Assembly: GCF_029223255.1 (NCBI RefSeq)
Contig: NZ_JARHUC010000004.1
Location: forward strand, 186,001-250,000
Direction: 5' to 3'
Source of the DNA: Albimonas marina
Lineage (GTDB): Bacteria; Pseudomonadota; Alphaproteobacteria; Rhodobacterales; Rhodobacteraceae
DNA: 64,000 nucleotides
Positions within the stretch are counted from its first letter, which is position 1. Every line of letters begins with the position of its first letter. The notes under the pieces are model-generated. The model saw nothing but the letters and a program-made list of their open reading frames with translations, had not been told where the DNA came from and did not search any database. Below are positions 9,804-18,633 of this stretch, in pieces. The translations under genes were made by a program, and so were the position numbers.

Positions 9804-10690
9804 AGCTGCTTCCTCCGGGGATCGAGCACGTCGCGCAGCCAGTCGCCGAACAGGTTCGACGACAGGCACACCAGCATGATCGCGATGCCGGGCATGGTGA
9901 TCGCCCACCAGGCGTTGGTCAGGTAGGCCCGCGCGTCCGCCAGCATCAGCCCCCAGGAGATCGCGGGCGACTGGATGCCCAGGCCCAGGAAGCTCAGCGA
10001 GGCCTCGAAGATGATCACCTGCCCGATCTGGAGCGTGGCGAGCACCAGCATCGTGTTGACGATGTTGGGCGCGAGATGGCGGTGGAAGATGGTGAACGAG
10101 CTGACGCCCGCCACCTTCGCGAGCGCCACGTAGTCCCGTTCTTTCAGGCTCAGGATCTCGCCCCGCACGATGCGCGCGTACCAGGTCCAGTAGGTGACCA
10201 CGATCACGATCACCACCGTCTCCAGCCCCGGCTCGAGCACCGCGGCCAGGATCAGCGCCAGCGCCAGCGCCGGGATCGACATCTGCACGTCGACCAGCCG
10301 CATGATGATCGCGTCGGCCCAGCCGCCGAAATAGCCCGCGATCATCCCCGCGAGCGAGCCGATCCCGCCCGAGAGCACGATCGCCCACAGCGACACCACC
10401 AGCGACACCCGCGCGCCGGCGATGATCCGGCTGAGGATGTCGCGGCCCAGGTTGTCGGTGCCCAGCGGATGCGCCCAGGAGCCTTCGGCCGCCCAGACCG
10501 GGGGCTGGAAGTTGGCCCGCAGGTCCAGCGCGGCAGGGTTCCAGGGCGTCAGCGCGTCGCCCCCCACCGCGCAGACCACCAGCAGGATCAGGATGAAGCC
10601 CGAGAACCACGGCGCGCCCGCGGCCGGCAGGCGGAAGCCGAAACGCCGGCGCGGCGTCGCGGCGGGGGGCAGGTCCGCTTCAGCCGCCAT
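9800..10690 (-). CDS. Dipeptide-type ABC transporter permease, DppC type
   Basis: Inner-membrane permease of 296 residues with an N-terminal cytoplasmic segment, a first membrane helix near residues 30-50 (FILILLVVCAVGG), the OppC-type N-terminal domain ending in HPLGTDNLGRD, and a BPD_transp_1 domain with about five further helices. The EAA-like loop reads EAA-equivalent KVAGVSSFTIFHRHLAPN. It overlaps the upstream permease by 11 bases and is followed by the DppD-type ATPase with a stop/start overlap, so it belongs to the same transcript. The ATG at 10690 is followed by a proline- and arginine-rich leader that is common in this subfamily. Confidence 0.92.
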   Translation of the reverse strand: MAAEADLPPAATPRRRFGFRLPAAGAPWFSGFILILLVVCAVGGDALTPWNPAALDLRANFQPPVWAAEGSWAHPLGTDNLGRDILSRIIAGARVSLVVSLWAIVLSGGIGSLAGMIAGYFGGWADAIIMRLVDVQMSIPALALALILAAVLEPGLETVVIVIVVTYWTWYARIVRGEILSLKERDYVALAKVAGVSSFTIFHRHLAPNIVNTMLVLATLQIGQVIIFEASLSFLGLGIQSPAISWGLMLADARAYLTNAWWAITMPGIAIMLVCLSSNLFGDWLRDVLDPRRKQL

Positions 10691-11600
10691 GACGAATCCT
10701 CGGGTCGATGAGCCCGTAGCTGAGATCCACGAGCAGGTTGGCCGCGACGAACATCGCCGCCGCGAACAGGACGCCCGCCTGCACCACGGGGAAGTCGCGG
10801 GCGAACAGCGCCTCGACCACGGTGCGGCCCAGGCCCGGCCAGGCGAACACCACCTCGACCACGAAGGAGCCGCCGAGCATGGCGGCGAAATAGACGCCCA
10901 GCATCGTCACCAGCGGCACGGCGGCGTTGCGCAGCGCGTATTTCCACACCAGCACGCGCTCGGGCGTGCCGACGCTGCGGCCCATGCGGATGTAGTCGCT
11001 GTCGAGCACGTCGAGCATCGCCGAGCGCACGATGCGCGTCTGCGCCGCCACCGGGTACCAGCCCAGCGCGATCGCCGGCATGATGACGTGGACCGGCGTG
11101 TCGGCCCCGTAGGCCGGCAGCCAGTCGAGGTGGATGGCGAAGACCAGGATCAGCAGCAGGCCGACCCAGAAGTTGGGCATCGCCTGGCCGGCCATGGCGA
11201 AGACCTTGCCGAAGCGGTCGATCCAGCCCCCGCGGTTGACCGCCGAAAGCACCCCGAAAGGGATCGCGACCGCCATCGAGAACATCAGCGCCACCGCCGA
11301 CAGCAGGATCGTCGCCGGCAACCGGTCCAGCACCAGCTCCAGCGCCGGCATCTCCCAGCGGTAGGAGCGGCCGAAATCGCCCTGCAGCGCGTTGCCCGCG
11401 AAGACCAGGTACTGGCGCCAGACCGGCAGATCGAGGCCGAGCTCGACCCGCAGCGCGGCGATCACGTCGGGCGGCGCCTCGGGCGGCAGCATCAGCACCA
11501 CCGGGTCGCCGGTGAGGCGCGTGATCGCGAAGATCACGATGGACGCTCCGACGATCGACAGGAGGCCCTGCACGATCCGGCGCATGAAATATCTCAGCAT
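10680..11600 (-). CDS. Dipeptide-type ABC transporter permease, DppB type
   Basis: Inner-membrane permease of 306 residues. The N-terminal helix MLRYFMRRIVQGLLSIVGAS and the following segment on LTGDPVVLMLP are typical of DppB/GsiC proteins, and the BPD_transp_1 domain spans about residues 95-300 with the coupling-loop sequence YIRMGRSVGTPERVLVWKYALRNA. AGGGG lies 9 bases before the ATG. It is the second gene of the operon, 79 bases after the binding-protein gene, and overlaps the DppC-type permease gene. Confidence 0.93.
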   Translation of the reverse strand: MLRYFMRRIVQGLLSIVGASIVIFAITRLTGDPVVLMLPPEAPPDVIAALRVELGLDLPVWRQYLVFAGNALQGDFGRSYRWEMPALELVLDRLPATILLSAVALMFSMAVAIPFGVLSAVNRGGWIDRFGKVFAMAGQAMPNFWVGLLLILVFAIHLDWLPAYGADTPVHVIMPAIALGWYPVAAQTRIVRSAMLDVLDSDYIRMGRSVGTPERVLVWKYALRNAAVPLVTMLGVYFAAMLGGSFVVEVVFAWPGLGRTVVEALFARDFPVVQAGVLFAAAMFVAANLLVDLSYGLIDPRIRHGG

Positions 11601-11679
11601 GGTTCGGCCCCTGGTGAGGAAGGATCCCGCGTCGCGAAGGAACCGGCCGCCGGCGCGCGCGCGCCGACGGCCGCGAGGA

Positions 11680-13257
11680 TCAATCCGTCTTCAGGCCGAT
11701 CTCCTGGAAGTTCCGCCAGAAGCCGGGATGCGGCCAGGGCGTGTAGCTGACCTTGTCCTCGCGCCAGGCGAAGGTGACCAGCGGGCGGTAGGTGGTCACC
11801 CCGCCCAGCACCAGCTCATGCTTCTTGCGGGCGATCTCCTTCAGCGCCGCCTCGCGCGCGTCGGGGTCCATGATCTTGTTCACGGCCTCGATCATCTCGT
11901 CCATCTCGGGATAGCCCGCGGTGTGCGAGTAGGAGCCCCAGCCCTTGCCCGGCACGAAGGAGTGGACGTGCCCGCTCCAGGCGGTGCCGGGATCGCCGGG
12001 CACCCCGTGGCCCCACATGTGCGAGAGGATGCCCCCCTCCATCTGCGGCGTGTCCTCGGCGCGGCGGTTGACGTTGATCCAGGCGCCGTACTCGAGGTTC
12101 TTCATGTTGCAGCGGATGCCGATCGCCGAGAGGTAGGCGAAGAAGGCCTCGCCCATCTCCTTGATGTTGGGCTCGCGCGGGGTGATCAGGTTGTAGCAGT
12201 TGGTCTCGAACCCGTTGGGATAGCCCGCGTCCTTGAGCAGCTGCATCGCCTTGGCGGGATCGTAGGGATAGGGCTTCAGGTCGGGGTCGTAGGCGGTCTC
12301 GCCCTCGCCGACCTCGACGTAGCGCTGGCCCTGGCCGAACAGCACCTGCTCGATGATCGCGTCGATGTCGGCGCCGTAGGCGACGGCCTGGCGGACCTCC
12401 AGCTTGCGGAAGGGCGAGTCCTCGGGGACCATGTCCATGTCGAAGAACAGGTTGTTGCCCGACACCCGGCTGGCGGTGGCCACGTTGTCCAGCGCCTCGA
12501 TCTCCTCGATCATCGCCGGCGGCACCGAGTCGATCCAGTCGACGTCGCCGGTGCGGAAGGCCGCCACGCGGGTCAGGTCCTCGGGGATGATCTTGATCAC
12601 CAGCTCGTCGACGGTGGGGTGATGCTCGGTGTTCCAGTAGGCCTCGTAGCGCTTGAGGCGGAGCTCCTCCTTCACCTTGCGCGAGACGAAGGCCCAGGGT
12701 CCGGTGCCGATCGGGTTCTGGGCGAAGGCCTCCTCGCCGACCTCCTGGAAGTACTTCTTCGGGATCGCCCACAGCTGCAGCCAGTTGGCGACGTAGTTCG
12801 CGTCCCCGTCCGAGAAGTGCAGCTTGAAGTGCAGGTCGTCGATGATCTCGAACTGCGAGACGTTGGCCTGGTAGTGCGGCCAGCGGGAGACGGCGGGATC
12901 GCGCAGGCGCTCGTAGGCGAACTCGAAGTCCGCGGCGGTCAGCGGGTCGCCGTTGTGGAAGGTCACGCCGGGGCGGATCTTCACGTCGATCACCGGCTTG
13001 CCGTCGACCTCCAGGACCTCCCAGCTCTCGGCCAGCCAGTTCATCCGCTCGCCGTCCGGGCCCGGCCGGACGAGCTGCTCGAACATCGTGCCGATGTAGT
13101 ACTGGTCGACCCCTGCCGAGTACTTGGCGGGGTCCATCGTCGTCGACTCCGCGGCGAGCGCGACCGTCAGGGACGACTTCTCCTGCGCTCCCGCGGCGTA
13201 GGCCGTCGCGGATGCGGCGAGCGCGAGCGCCATGGCGCCCCATCTCAGATGGAACAT
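11680..13257 (-). CDS. Periplasmic peptide-type solute-binding protein (family 5)
   Basis: Extracellular solute-binding protein of 525 residues that delivers substrate to the permeases encoded downstream. I chose the ATG at 13257, preceded by AAGGGGAGAGG, because it begins a clear Sec signal peptide (MFHLRWGAMALALAASATAYAAGA); an in-frame ATG 56 codons upstream would bury it. Mature-protein features of SBP_bac_5 include LTVALAAESTTMDP, the FHNGDPLTAADFEFAYERL region and GTGPWAF. A good promoter (perfect TTGACA) lies 65-92 bases upstream. Family members bind peptides, opines, glutathione or nickel, so the ligand is open. Confidence 0.92.
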   Translation of the reverse strand: MFHLRWGAMALALAASATAYAAGAQEKSSLTVALAAESTTMDPAKYSAGVDQYYIGTMFEQLVRPGPDGERMNWLAESWEVLEVDGKPVIDVKIRPGVTFHNGDPLTAADFEFAYERLRDPAVSRWPHYQANVSQFEIIDDLHFKLHFSDGDANYVANWLQLWAIPKKYFQEVGEEAFAQNPIGTGPWAFVSRKVKEELRLKRYEAYWNTEHHPTVDELVIKIIPEDLTRVAAFRTGDVDWIDSVPPAMIEEIEALDNVATASRVSGNNLFFDMDMVPEDSPFRKLEVRQAVAYGADIDAIIEQVLFGQGQRYVEVGEGETAYDPDLKPYPYDPAKAMQLLKDAGYPNGFETNCYNLITPREPNIKEMGEAFFAYLSAIGIRCNMKNLEYGAWINVNRRAEDTPQMEGGILSHMWGHGVPGDPGTAWSGHVHSFVPGKGWGSYSHTAGYPEMDEMIEAVNKIMDPDAREAALKEIARKKHELVLGGVTTYRPLVTFAWREDKVSYTPWPHPGFWRNFQEIGLKTD

Positions 13258-13320
13258 GATCCTCTCCCCTTGGCGTTTCCTCCGCCGGGCCGCTCTGACG
13301 GCGATCCTCAGCTTGCGACA

Positions 13321-13349
13321 AGTTGACCCTGCGACATTCGCCCTGTCAA
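13321..13349 (-). promoter_or_regulatory. Predicted sigma-70 promoter for the binding-protein/transporter operon
   Basis: On the minus strand a perfect -35 hexamer TTGACA (13349-13344) is followed after exactly 17 bases by TCAACT (13326-13321), which matches three of six -10 positions. The inferred start of transcription near 13314 would leave a leader of about 57 bases before the binding-protein ATG. This is a pattern match only. Confidence 0.5.
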
Positions 13350-13448
13350 GAAAAGTTCGTATTCCTGATGAGTTAGCGGCCCGCAGGGCGCTCCGCCCCA
13401 GGTTGCGACGGGCTATGCGCGGCACGCCTGCAGGGGCGTGCGGCAGGC

Positions 13449-14471
13449 TCAGCGCAGGGCGCCGGGGTTCAGCAGGCGGGGCAGGGGGCGGCCGGCGGCG
13501 AAGTCGGCGAACAGCGCCGCGGCCATGCGCGCCACCCGCTCCCGGCTCTCGTGGGTGACGCCCGCGAGGTGGGAGGTCGCGATCACCGCGGGATGCGCCA
13601 GCAGCGGATGGTCGGGGGCCGGCGGCTCGCGGTCCCAGACGTCGAAGGCCGCGCCGGCGAGGCGGCCGGAGGCGAGCGCCGCCAGCACCGCCGCCTCGTC
13701 ATGCACGCCGCCGCGCGCGGTGCTGACCAGCACGGCGCCCGGCCGCATCGCCGCCAGCGCCTCGGCCCCGATCAGGCCGCGGGTGCTCGCGTCCAGCGGA
13801 CAATGCAGGCTCACCGCCTCGCTGCGGGCGAGCAGCTCAGGCAGCTCCACCTTCTCCGCCCCGCGCTCGCGGCAGGTCTGCGCGTCGAGGAACGGGTCGC
13901 AGGCCAGCACCGGGCAGTCGAAGGCCGCCAGCAGCCGCGCGAGCCGCCCGCCGGTGTGGCCCAGCCCGACAAGGCCCACGGTGCGGCCCGAAAGCTCCCG
14001 CCCCATCCAGCGGTCGCGGTCGCCGGCCTCGCCCCGGTCGATGGCGGCGCGGGCCTCGGGGAGGCGCTTGAAGAGCGAGAGGAGGAAGGCCAGCGCATGT
14101 TCGGCCACTGCGCCGGCGTTGCCGCCCGCCTGGTTGCAGGCCGCCACCCCGCGCCGGGTGCAGGCGGCGACGTCCACGGTGTCGAAGCCCGCGCCGTAGC
14201 TCGCCACAAGGCGCAGGCGCGGGGCGCGGTCGAGCAGCGCCTCGCCCACGTGCAGCGCCGCGGGCAGCTCGTTGCGGGCGGAGGTGATGTAGTAGGCGTC
14301 GCAGCCCGCCAGCGCGTCGAGCGCCGTCTCGACCGGGGCGTCGGCCGGAATGCGGACCAGCTCGCAGCCCTCCGCCCCCGCCATCGCCTCGAGGAAGGCG
14401 GGATGGGCGGGGGCGCCGATCATCGCCACGCGCACGGGCGCGGCGGCGGGCGGGGTCCGGTCCTGGGGCAT
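13449..14471 (-). CDS. D-isomer-specific 2-hydroxyacid dehydrogenase
   Basis: NAD(P)-dependent oxidoreductase of 340 residues that interconverts a 2-hydroxy acid and a 2-oxo acid in the cytoplasm. The Rossmann motif GLGHTGGRLA sits near residue 170; the catalytic set is visible as the arginine in TARGG, the glutamate in WDREP and the histidine in SHLAG. Length and layout match the family well. It lies between the glutamine-synthetase-like gene and the dipeptide-type transporter operon on the same strand, with 191 bases and a predicted promoter before the latter. Members act on glycerate, glyoxylate, phenylpyruvate, phosphoglycerate and more, and I cannot choose between them. Confidence 0.9.
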   Translation of the reverse strand: MPQDRTPPAAAPVRVAMIGAPAHPAFLEAMAGAEGCELVRIPADAPVETALDALAGCDAYYITSARNELPAALHVGEALLDRAPRLRLVASYGAGFDTVDVAACTRRGVAACNQAGGNAGAVAEHALAFLLSLFKRLPEARAAIDRGEAGDRDRWMGRELSGRTVGLVGLGHTGGRLARLLAAFDCPVLACDPFLDAQTCRERGAEKVELPELLARSEAVSLHCPLDASTRGLIGAEALAAMRPGAVLVSTARGGVHDEAAVLAALASGRLAGAAFDVWDREPPAPDHPLLAHPAVIATSHLAGVTHESRERVARMAAALFADFAAGRPLPRLLNPGALR

Positions 14472-14550
14472 GGCGCGTGCGCTCTCCGTCTTGGGCCCGC
14501 CGGGGCGGGGGATCGGTCGGACGCGGCGCGGCGCCGGGGCGAGGCGCCCC

Positions 14551-15939
14551 TCAGACCCGGTGGAGGTAGAGGTCGAAGTCCACGTCCGGGATGGTGCGGG
14601 CCACGCGCGCGTATTCGGCGGCCTTCACGGCGGTGAAGGTCCGGTGCATCTCCTCGCCCAGCGCGTCCTTCAGGAACGCCGACCCCTGCGCCGCCGCGAT
14701 GGCGGCGTTCCAGTCGCGCGGGATCTCGGCGCCGGCGTCGGCGTCGTAGGCGTTGCCGGTGGTCTCGGGGCCGGGATCGATCCGTTCGACGATGCCCTTG
14801 CGCATGGCGGCGAGCACGGTGGCGGCGACGAGGTAGGGGTTCGCGTCCACGCCCGCGGGCCGATGCTCGATCCGCCGCGCGCGGCGGTCGCCCGCGGGGA
14901 TGCGCACGGCGACCGAGCGGTTGTTCTCCCCCCAGGTCGGGGAGACAGGGGCGTAGCTCTGGTTCGCGAAGCGCCGCCAGCTGTTGGCGTGGGGGGCGAA
15001 GACCAGCATCGACTCGCCCATCGTGGCCAGCGTGCCGCCGATGGCGTGGCGCAGCGTGTCGGTCCAGCCCGCGCCCGGCGCCTCGGCCATCGCGTTCTCG
15101 CCCGCGCCGTCGCGCAGGCTGACGTGCAGATGCATCCCCGAGCCGGCGAAATCCGCGAAGGGCTTGGCCATGAAGCAGGCCACCACTCCGTGCCGGCGGG
15201 CCTGCGCGCGCACGATCCGCTTCAGGCGCACCAGGTCGTCGGCGGCCTGCACGATGTCGTCGCGGTGGCGCAGCGTCAGCTCGTACTGACCCGGCGCGTA
15301 TTCCGAGATCAGCGTTTCGGCCGTGATCCCCGCCAGCCGCGCCCCGGCGTAGACGTCGTCGAAAAGCGGCTGCATCCCGATCAGCTGGTCGACCGAGTAG
15401 ACCTCGGTCCGCTCCGAGCGGCGCCCGTCCAGCACGTCGCGCGCGGGCTGCACGCGGCCGTGGCTGTCGCGCTCGGGGTCCAGCAGGAAGAACTCCAGCT
15501 CGAAGGCCGCGGTGGGGTTCAGGTCCAGCGCCGCCATCTCCGCCACCTGGCGCGAGAGCGCGTGGCGCGGGTCCGAGAGCATCGGGGTCCCGTCCAGGTG
15601 ATGCTGGGTCAGGAACAGCTCGGCCCGCGCGGGCTTGGTCCCGTGCAGCGCGACCAGCGTGCCGGGCGCGGGCCAGGCGCGCAGGTCGCCGTCGCCCGCG
15701 TCCCAGATCAGCCCGGTCTCGTGGACATCCTCCCCCACGATGTCGAGGCCCAGGATCGAGATCGGCAGGTGCCGCCCGCCGCGATAGAGCGCCTCGAGCT
15801 CATGGCGGCGGATGATCTTGCCGCGCCCGATGCCGTTGGAATCGTGCAGCAGGATGTCGATCGCCTCGACCTCGGGATGGGCGGCGAGGAAGGTCTCGGC
15901 CTCGGCGAGGGAGGCGCCCGAGGGGCAGGCGTCGGTCAC
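14551..15939 (-). CDS. Glutamine synthetase family protein (PuuA-like)
   Basis: ATP-dependent gamma-glutamyl ligase of 462 residues. The N-terminal beta-grasp part and the C-terminal catalytic part are both present, with the metal-binding AFELEFFLL region, HLHVSL, and the ATP/glutamate-binding RIPAGDRRARRIEHR followed by GVDANPYL. This last pattern is closer to gamma-glutamylpolyamine synthetases and other GlnA-like ligases than to the housekeeping GlnA, and the adenylylation loop of GlnA is not obvious. The start is GTG at 15939, preceded by GGAAGGACCCGATCC. It follows a Liv-type transporter on the same strand, so it may glutamylate an imported amine, but this is inference. Confidence 0.85.
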   Translation of the reverse strand: MTDACPSGASLAEAETFLAAHPEVEAIDILLHDSNGIGRGKIIRRHELEALYRGGRHLPISILGLDIVGEDVHETGLIWDAGDGDLRAWPAPGTLVALHGTKPARAELFLTQHHLDGTPMLSDPRHALSRQVAEMAALDLNPTAAFELEFFLLDPERDSHGRVQPARDVLDGRRSERTEVYSVDQLIGMQPLFDDVYAGARLAGITAETLISEYAPGQYELTLRHRDDIVQAADDLVRLKRIVRAQARRHGVVACFMAKPFADFAGSGMHLHVSLRDGAGENAMAEAPGAGWTDTLRHAIGGTLATMGESMLVFAPHANSWRRFANQSYAPVSPTWGENNRSVAVRIPAGDRRARRIEHRPAGVDANPYLVAATVLAAMRKGIVERIDPGPETTGNAYDADAGAEIPRDWNAAIAAAQGSAFLKDALGEEMHRTFTAVKAAEYARVARTIPDVDFDLYLHRV

Positions 15940-16080
15940 GGATCGGGTCCTTCCAGCTCAGCCCCGGCCCGGGGGCGGGCCGCCGCGGGGCGTCGTCGCG
16001 CCCCTTGTCGCCGGATTTCGCCCGGGATCAAGGGGAACGAGGGCCGAACGCCCGCGCGCACGGGCCCGCCGCCCCTGCGC

Positions 16081-17022
16081 TCAGGCCCGTCGCCCGCGCG
16101 CCAGGCGCAGGCCGCCCCGCGCCACCCCCGCCAGCCCGCCGGGCAGGAAGGACAGCACCAGGATCAGCACGCCGCCCAGCACGATCGAGTCGACGTAGCC
16201 GCCGAAGGAGAAGAACTTCTCCTGCATCAGGATCAGCGCCACCCCGATCAGGGGCGCCAGCAAGAGCCGCCGCCCCACCAGCACCACCGCCGTCAGCATC
16301 AGGATCAGGAAGTAGGTCTCCAGCACGTCGGCCGAGATGTAGGCGCGCTGATAGGCGTAGAGCCAGCCCGCCGCCGCGGTGATCGGGGCCGAGACCAGGA
16401 ACACCTGCAGCCGCGTGCGCAGCGGGTCGATGCCCGACATGGTGGCGAGCTCGGGGTTCAGGTGCACCGTCATCGCCCGCTGCCCGAGGCCCGAGCGGCG
16501 GAACGCGTCCACCAGCCAGATCGCCGCCATCAGCAGCGCCCAGGCGACGGGCCACAGCTCCCGGTCGGTGCGCGCCTGCCAGCCGGCGAGGCTGAACAGC
16601 GGGATGCCGCTGATCCCGTCCGAGCCGCCCAGGAACGCCCAGTTCGCCGCGACCGTCATCGCCACCACCGCCACCGCGTAGGTGACCAGCGAGAACACGA
16701 ACTCCCGCAGGCGCAGCGTCACCAGCCCGATCAGCGCCGCGATGACCAGCGAGACGAGGACGGTCAGCGCCAGGCTCTCGATCGGGCCGAAGCCCAGCCG
16801 CGTGGTCGACAGCGCCGTGGCGTAGGCGCCCGAGGCGAAGAACACCGGATGGGCGAGGCTGACCTCGCCCAGGTCCGAGACGATGATGTCCAGCCCGTAG
16901 GCCATGGTCGCGAAGATCGCCACCAGCACGAAGGCCGAGAACACCGCGCCGCCGCCGCCCAGAAGCCAGGGGCCGGCGAGGCCCAGAAGCGCCAGCACGG
17001 GCCACAGAAGTCCCCGCATCAT
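16081..17022 (-). CDS. Branched-chain amino acid-type ABC permease, LivM type
   Basis: Inner-membrane permease of 313 residues with about eight to ten helices, the LivM/BPD_transp_2 fold, and the DLGEVSLAHPVFFASGAYATA segment typical of this family. The C-terminal basic tail (LRLARGRRA) is unremarkable. Its first ATG at 17022 lies one base from the stop codon of the LivH-type gene, so the two are coupled. It is the last gene of the Liv operon; 141 bases then separate it from the glutamine-synthetase-like gene. Confidence 0.92.
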   Translation of the reverse strand: MMRGLLWPVLALLGLAGPWLLGGGGAVFSAFVLVAIFATMAYGLDIIVSDLGEVSLAHPVFFASGAYATALSTTRLGFGPIESLALTVLVSLVIAALIGLVTLRLREFVFSLVTYAVAVVAMTVAANWAFLGGSDGISGIPLFSLAGWQARTDRELWPVAWALLMAAIWLVDAFRRSGLGQRAMTVHLNPELATMSGIDPLRTRLQVFLVSAPITAAAGWLYAYQRAYISADVLETYFLILMLTAVVLVGRRLLLAPLIGVALILMQEKFFSFGGYVDSIVLGGVLILVLSFLPGGLAGVARGGLRLARGRRA

Positions 17023-17023
17023 C

Positions 17024-17890
17024 TCAGCGTCCCCCCGCCCGCGCCGCCAGCCCGCCGGGCCGCAGCGCCAGCACCACGATCAGCACCAGGAACATCGCCG
17101 CGGTGGCGTAGGCCTGGCTGACGTAGGCGCCGAAGAAGGCGGTGAAGAAGCCCAGCCCCAGCCCCGCCAGATAGCTGCCCGTGACGCTGCCGATGCCGCC
17201 CAGCACCACCACCACGAAGGTGATGATCACCTCGTGGAAGCCCATCGAGGTCAGGATCGGCGTGCGCGGCGCCACCACGGCCGCGGCCAGCGCCACCGCC
17301 GCGCCCTCGAAGGCGAAGACGCCGAGGTAGACCTTGCGCACGTCCACGCCCGCCAGCAGGGCGAGCTTGGGATCCTCGGCCACCATCCGCACCAGCCGGC
17401 CCAGGCGCGAATGCTCCAGCACCAGCTTCAGCGCGATGAAGACCACGATGGTCACGATCACGATGGCCACGTCCTGCCAGGTGATCCACAGGTCGCCGAT
17501 GTAGATGTCGCGCAGCGACAGCGGCGTATCCAGGATCTGCCCGGTGGAGCCGAAGGACAGGCCCGCCGCCCCCTCCAGCAGGTGGCCGAAGCCCAGCGTC
17601 ACGATCATGATCGAGACGAGGTCCTGCTTGATCGTCAGCCGCAGCAGCGTGCGCTGCATGATCCAGCCGATCACGATCCCCGCCAGCATCGCGACGGGAA
17701 CCGCCAGCAGGTAGGGCAGGCCCCAGGCGGACATCACGAACCAGGCGACGAAGGCGCCGATCATGTACATCTGCCCGTGGGCGAAGTTGACCAGCCGCGC
17801 CGTGCCCAGCAGCACGGTCCAGCCGATGGCGATCAGCGCGAAGGCATGGCCCAGGATCAGGCCGTTCAGCGCCTGCTGCGCGAAGTTCAT
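17024..17890 (-). CDS. Branched-chain amino acid-type ABC permease, LivH type
   Basis: Inner-membrane permease of 288 residues. The start MNFAQQALNGLILGHAFALI, the motif LVNFAHGQMYMIGAF and the long loop followed by GGIGSVTGSYLAGLGLG identify LivH. Its ATG overlaps the stop of the LivF-type ATPase gene by four bases. Liv systems import leucine, isoleucine and valine but many paralogues take up amides, urea, aromatic acids or polyamines, so the substrate is open. Confidence 0.93.
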   Translation of the reverse strand: MNFAQQALNGLILGHAFALIAIGWTVLLGTARLVNFAHGQMYMIGAFVAWFVMSAWGLPYLLAVPVAMLAGIVIGWIMQRTLLRLTIKQDLVSIMIVTLGFGHLLEGAAGLSFGSTGQILDTPLSLRDIYIGDLWITWQDVAIVIVTIVVFIALKLVLEHSRLGRLVRMVAEDPKLALLAGVDVRKVYLGVFAFEGAAVALAAAVVAPRTPILTSMGFHEVIITFVVVVLGGIGSVTGSYLAGLGLGFFTAFFGAYVSQAYATAAMFLVLIVVLALRPGGLAARAGGR

Positions 17891-18633
17891 GAGCCGGCCC
17901 CTCCCAGGTAGGCTTCCGCGATGCGCGGGTCGTCCTGCATCTCGGCCGTCGGGCCCTCGGCTAGGATCCGCCCGCGTTCGAGCAGCACCAGCCGGTCCAC
18001 CACGGGGATCGTCGCCTTCACGTTCTGCTCGACCAGCAGCACCGTCAGCCCGTCGTCGACCAGCATCCGGATCGTCTCCAGCACCGTCGAGACCAGCCGC
18101 GGGGCGAGGCCGATCGACGGCTCGTCCAGCATCAGCGCCCGCGGCGCCAGCCGCAGGGCGCGCGCGAGGCCCAGCATCTGCCGCTCCCCGCCCGAGAGCT
18201 GCCCGCCCAGGTGCCCGCGGCGCGAGGCGAGGTTGGGGAACAGGTCGAAGATCTCGTCGGTGGAATAGACCCGCCGCCCCTCGGCGTGGCGGGGGTGGGC
18301 GGCGTGGGCCAGGTTCTCGTCCACGCTCAGCGTCGCGAAGACCAGCCGGCTCTCGGGGATCAGCAGCAGCCCCGCCTTCACCCGCTCGGGCGTGCGCAGG
18401 CCGGAGATGTCGCGCCCGTCGAGGCGCACCGTCCCCGACACCTTCGGATCGCCGCGCGACCAGCCCTCCAGCGCGTTGACCAGGGTGGACTTGCCGGCGC
18501 CGTTGGCGCCGACCACGCCCACCAACTCCCCCTGCGCGATCGCCAGGCGCTCGATGGACAGGGCGAGGTTGCCGCCGTAGCGGACCTCGAGCCCCTCGGC
18601 CTCCAGGACCGGCGTGCTAGCGGGCGCGCTCAT
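17887..18633 (-). CDS. Branched-chain amino acid-type ABC ATPase, LivF type
   Basis: Cytoplasmic ATPase of 248 residues with Walker A GANGAGKST, signature LSGGERQM, Walker B LMLDEPSIGL and the short C-terminus typical of LivF (TAEMQDDPRIAEAYLG). It overlaps the preceding LivG-type gene and the following LivH-type gene by four bases each. It works as a pair with the LivG-type ATPase to power the two permeases. Confidence 0.93.
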   Translation of the reverse strand: MSAPASTPVLEAEGLEVRYGGNLALSIERLAIAQGELVGVVGANGAGKSTLVNALEGWSRGDPKVSGTVRLDGRDISGLRTPERVKAGLLLIPESRLVFATLSVDENLAHAAHPRHAEGRRVYSTDEIFDLFPNLASRRGHLGGQLSGGERQMLGLARALRLAPRALMLDEPSIGLAPRLVSTVLETIRMLVDDGLTVLLVEQNVKATIPVVDRLVLLERGRILAEGPTAEMQDDPRIAEAYLGGAGS

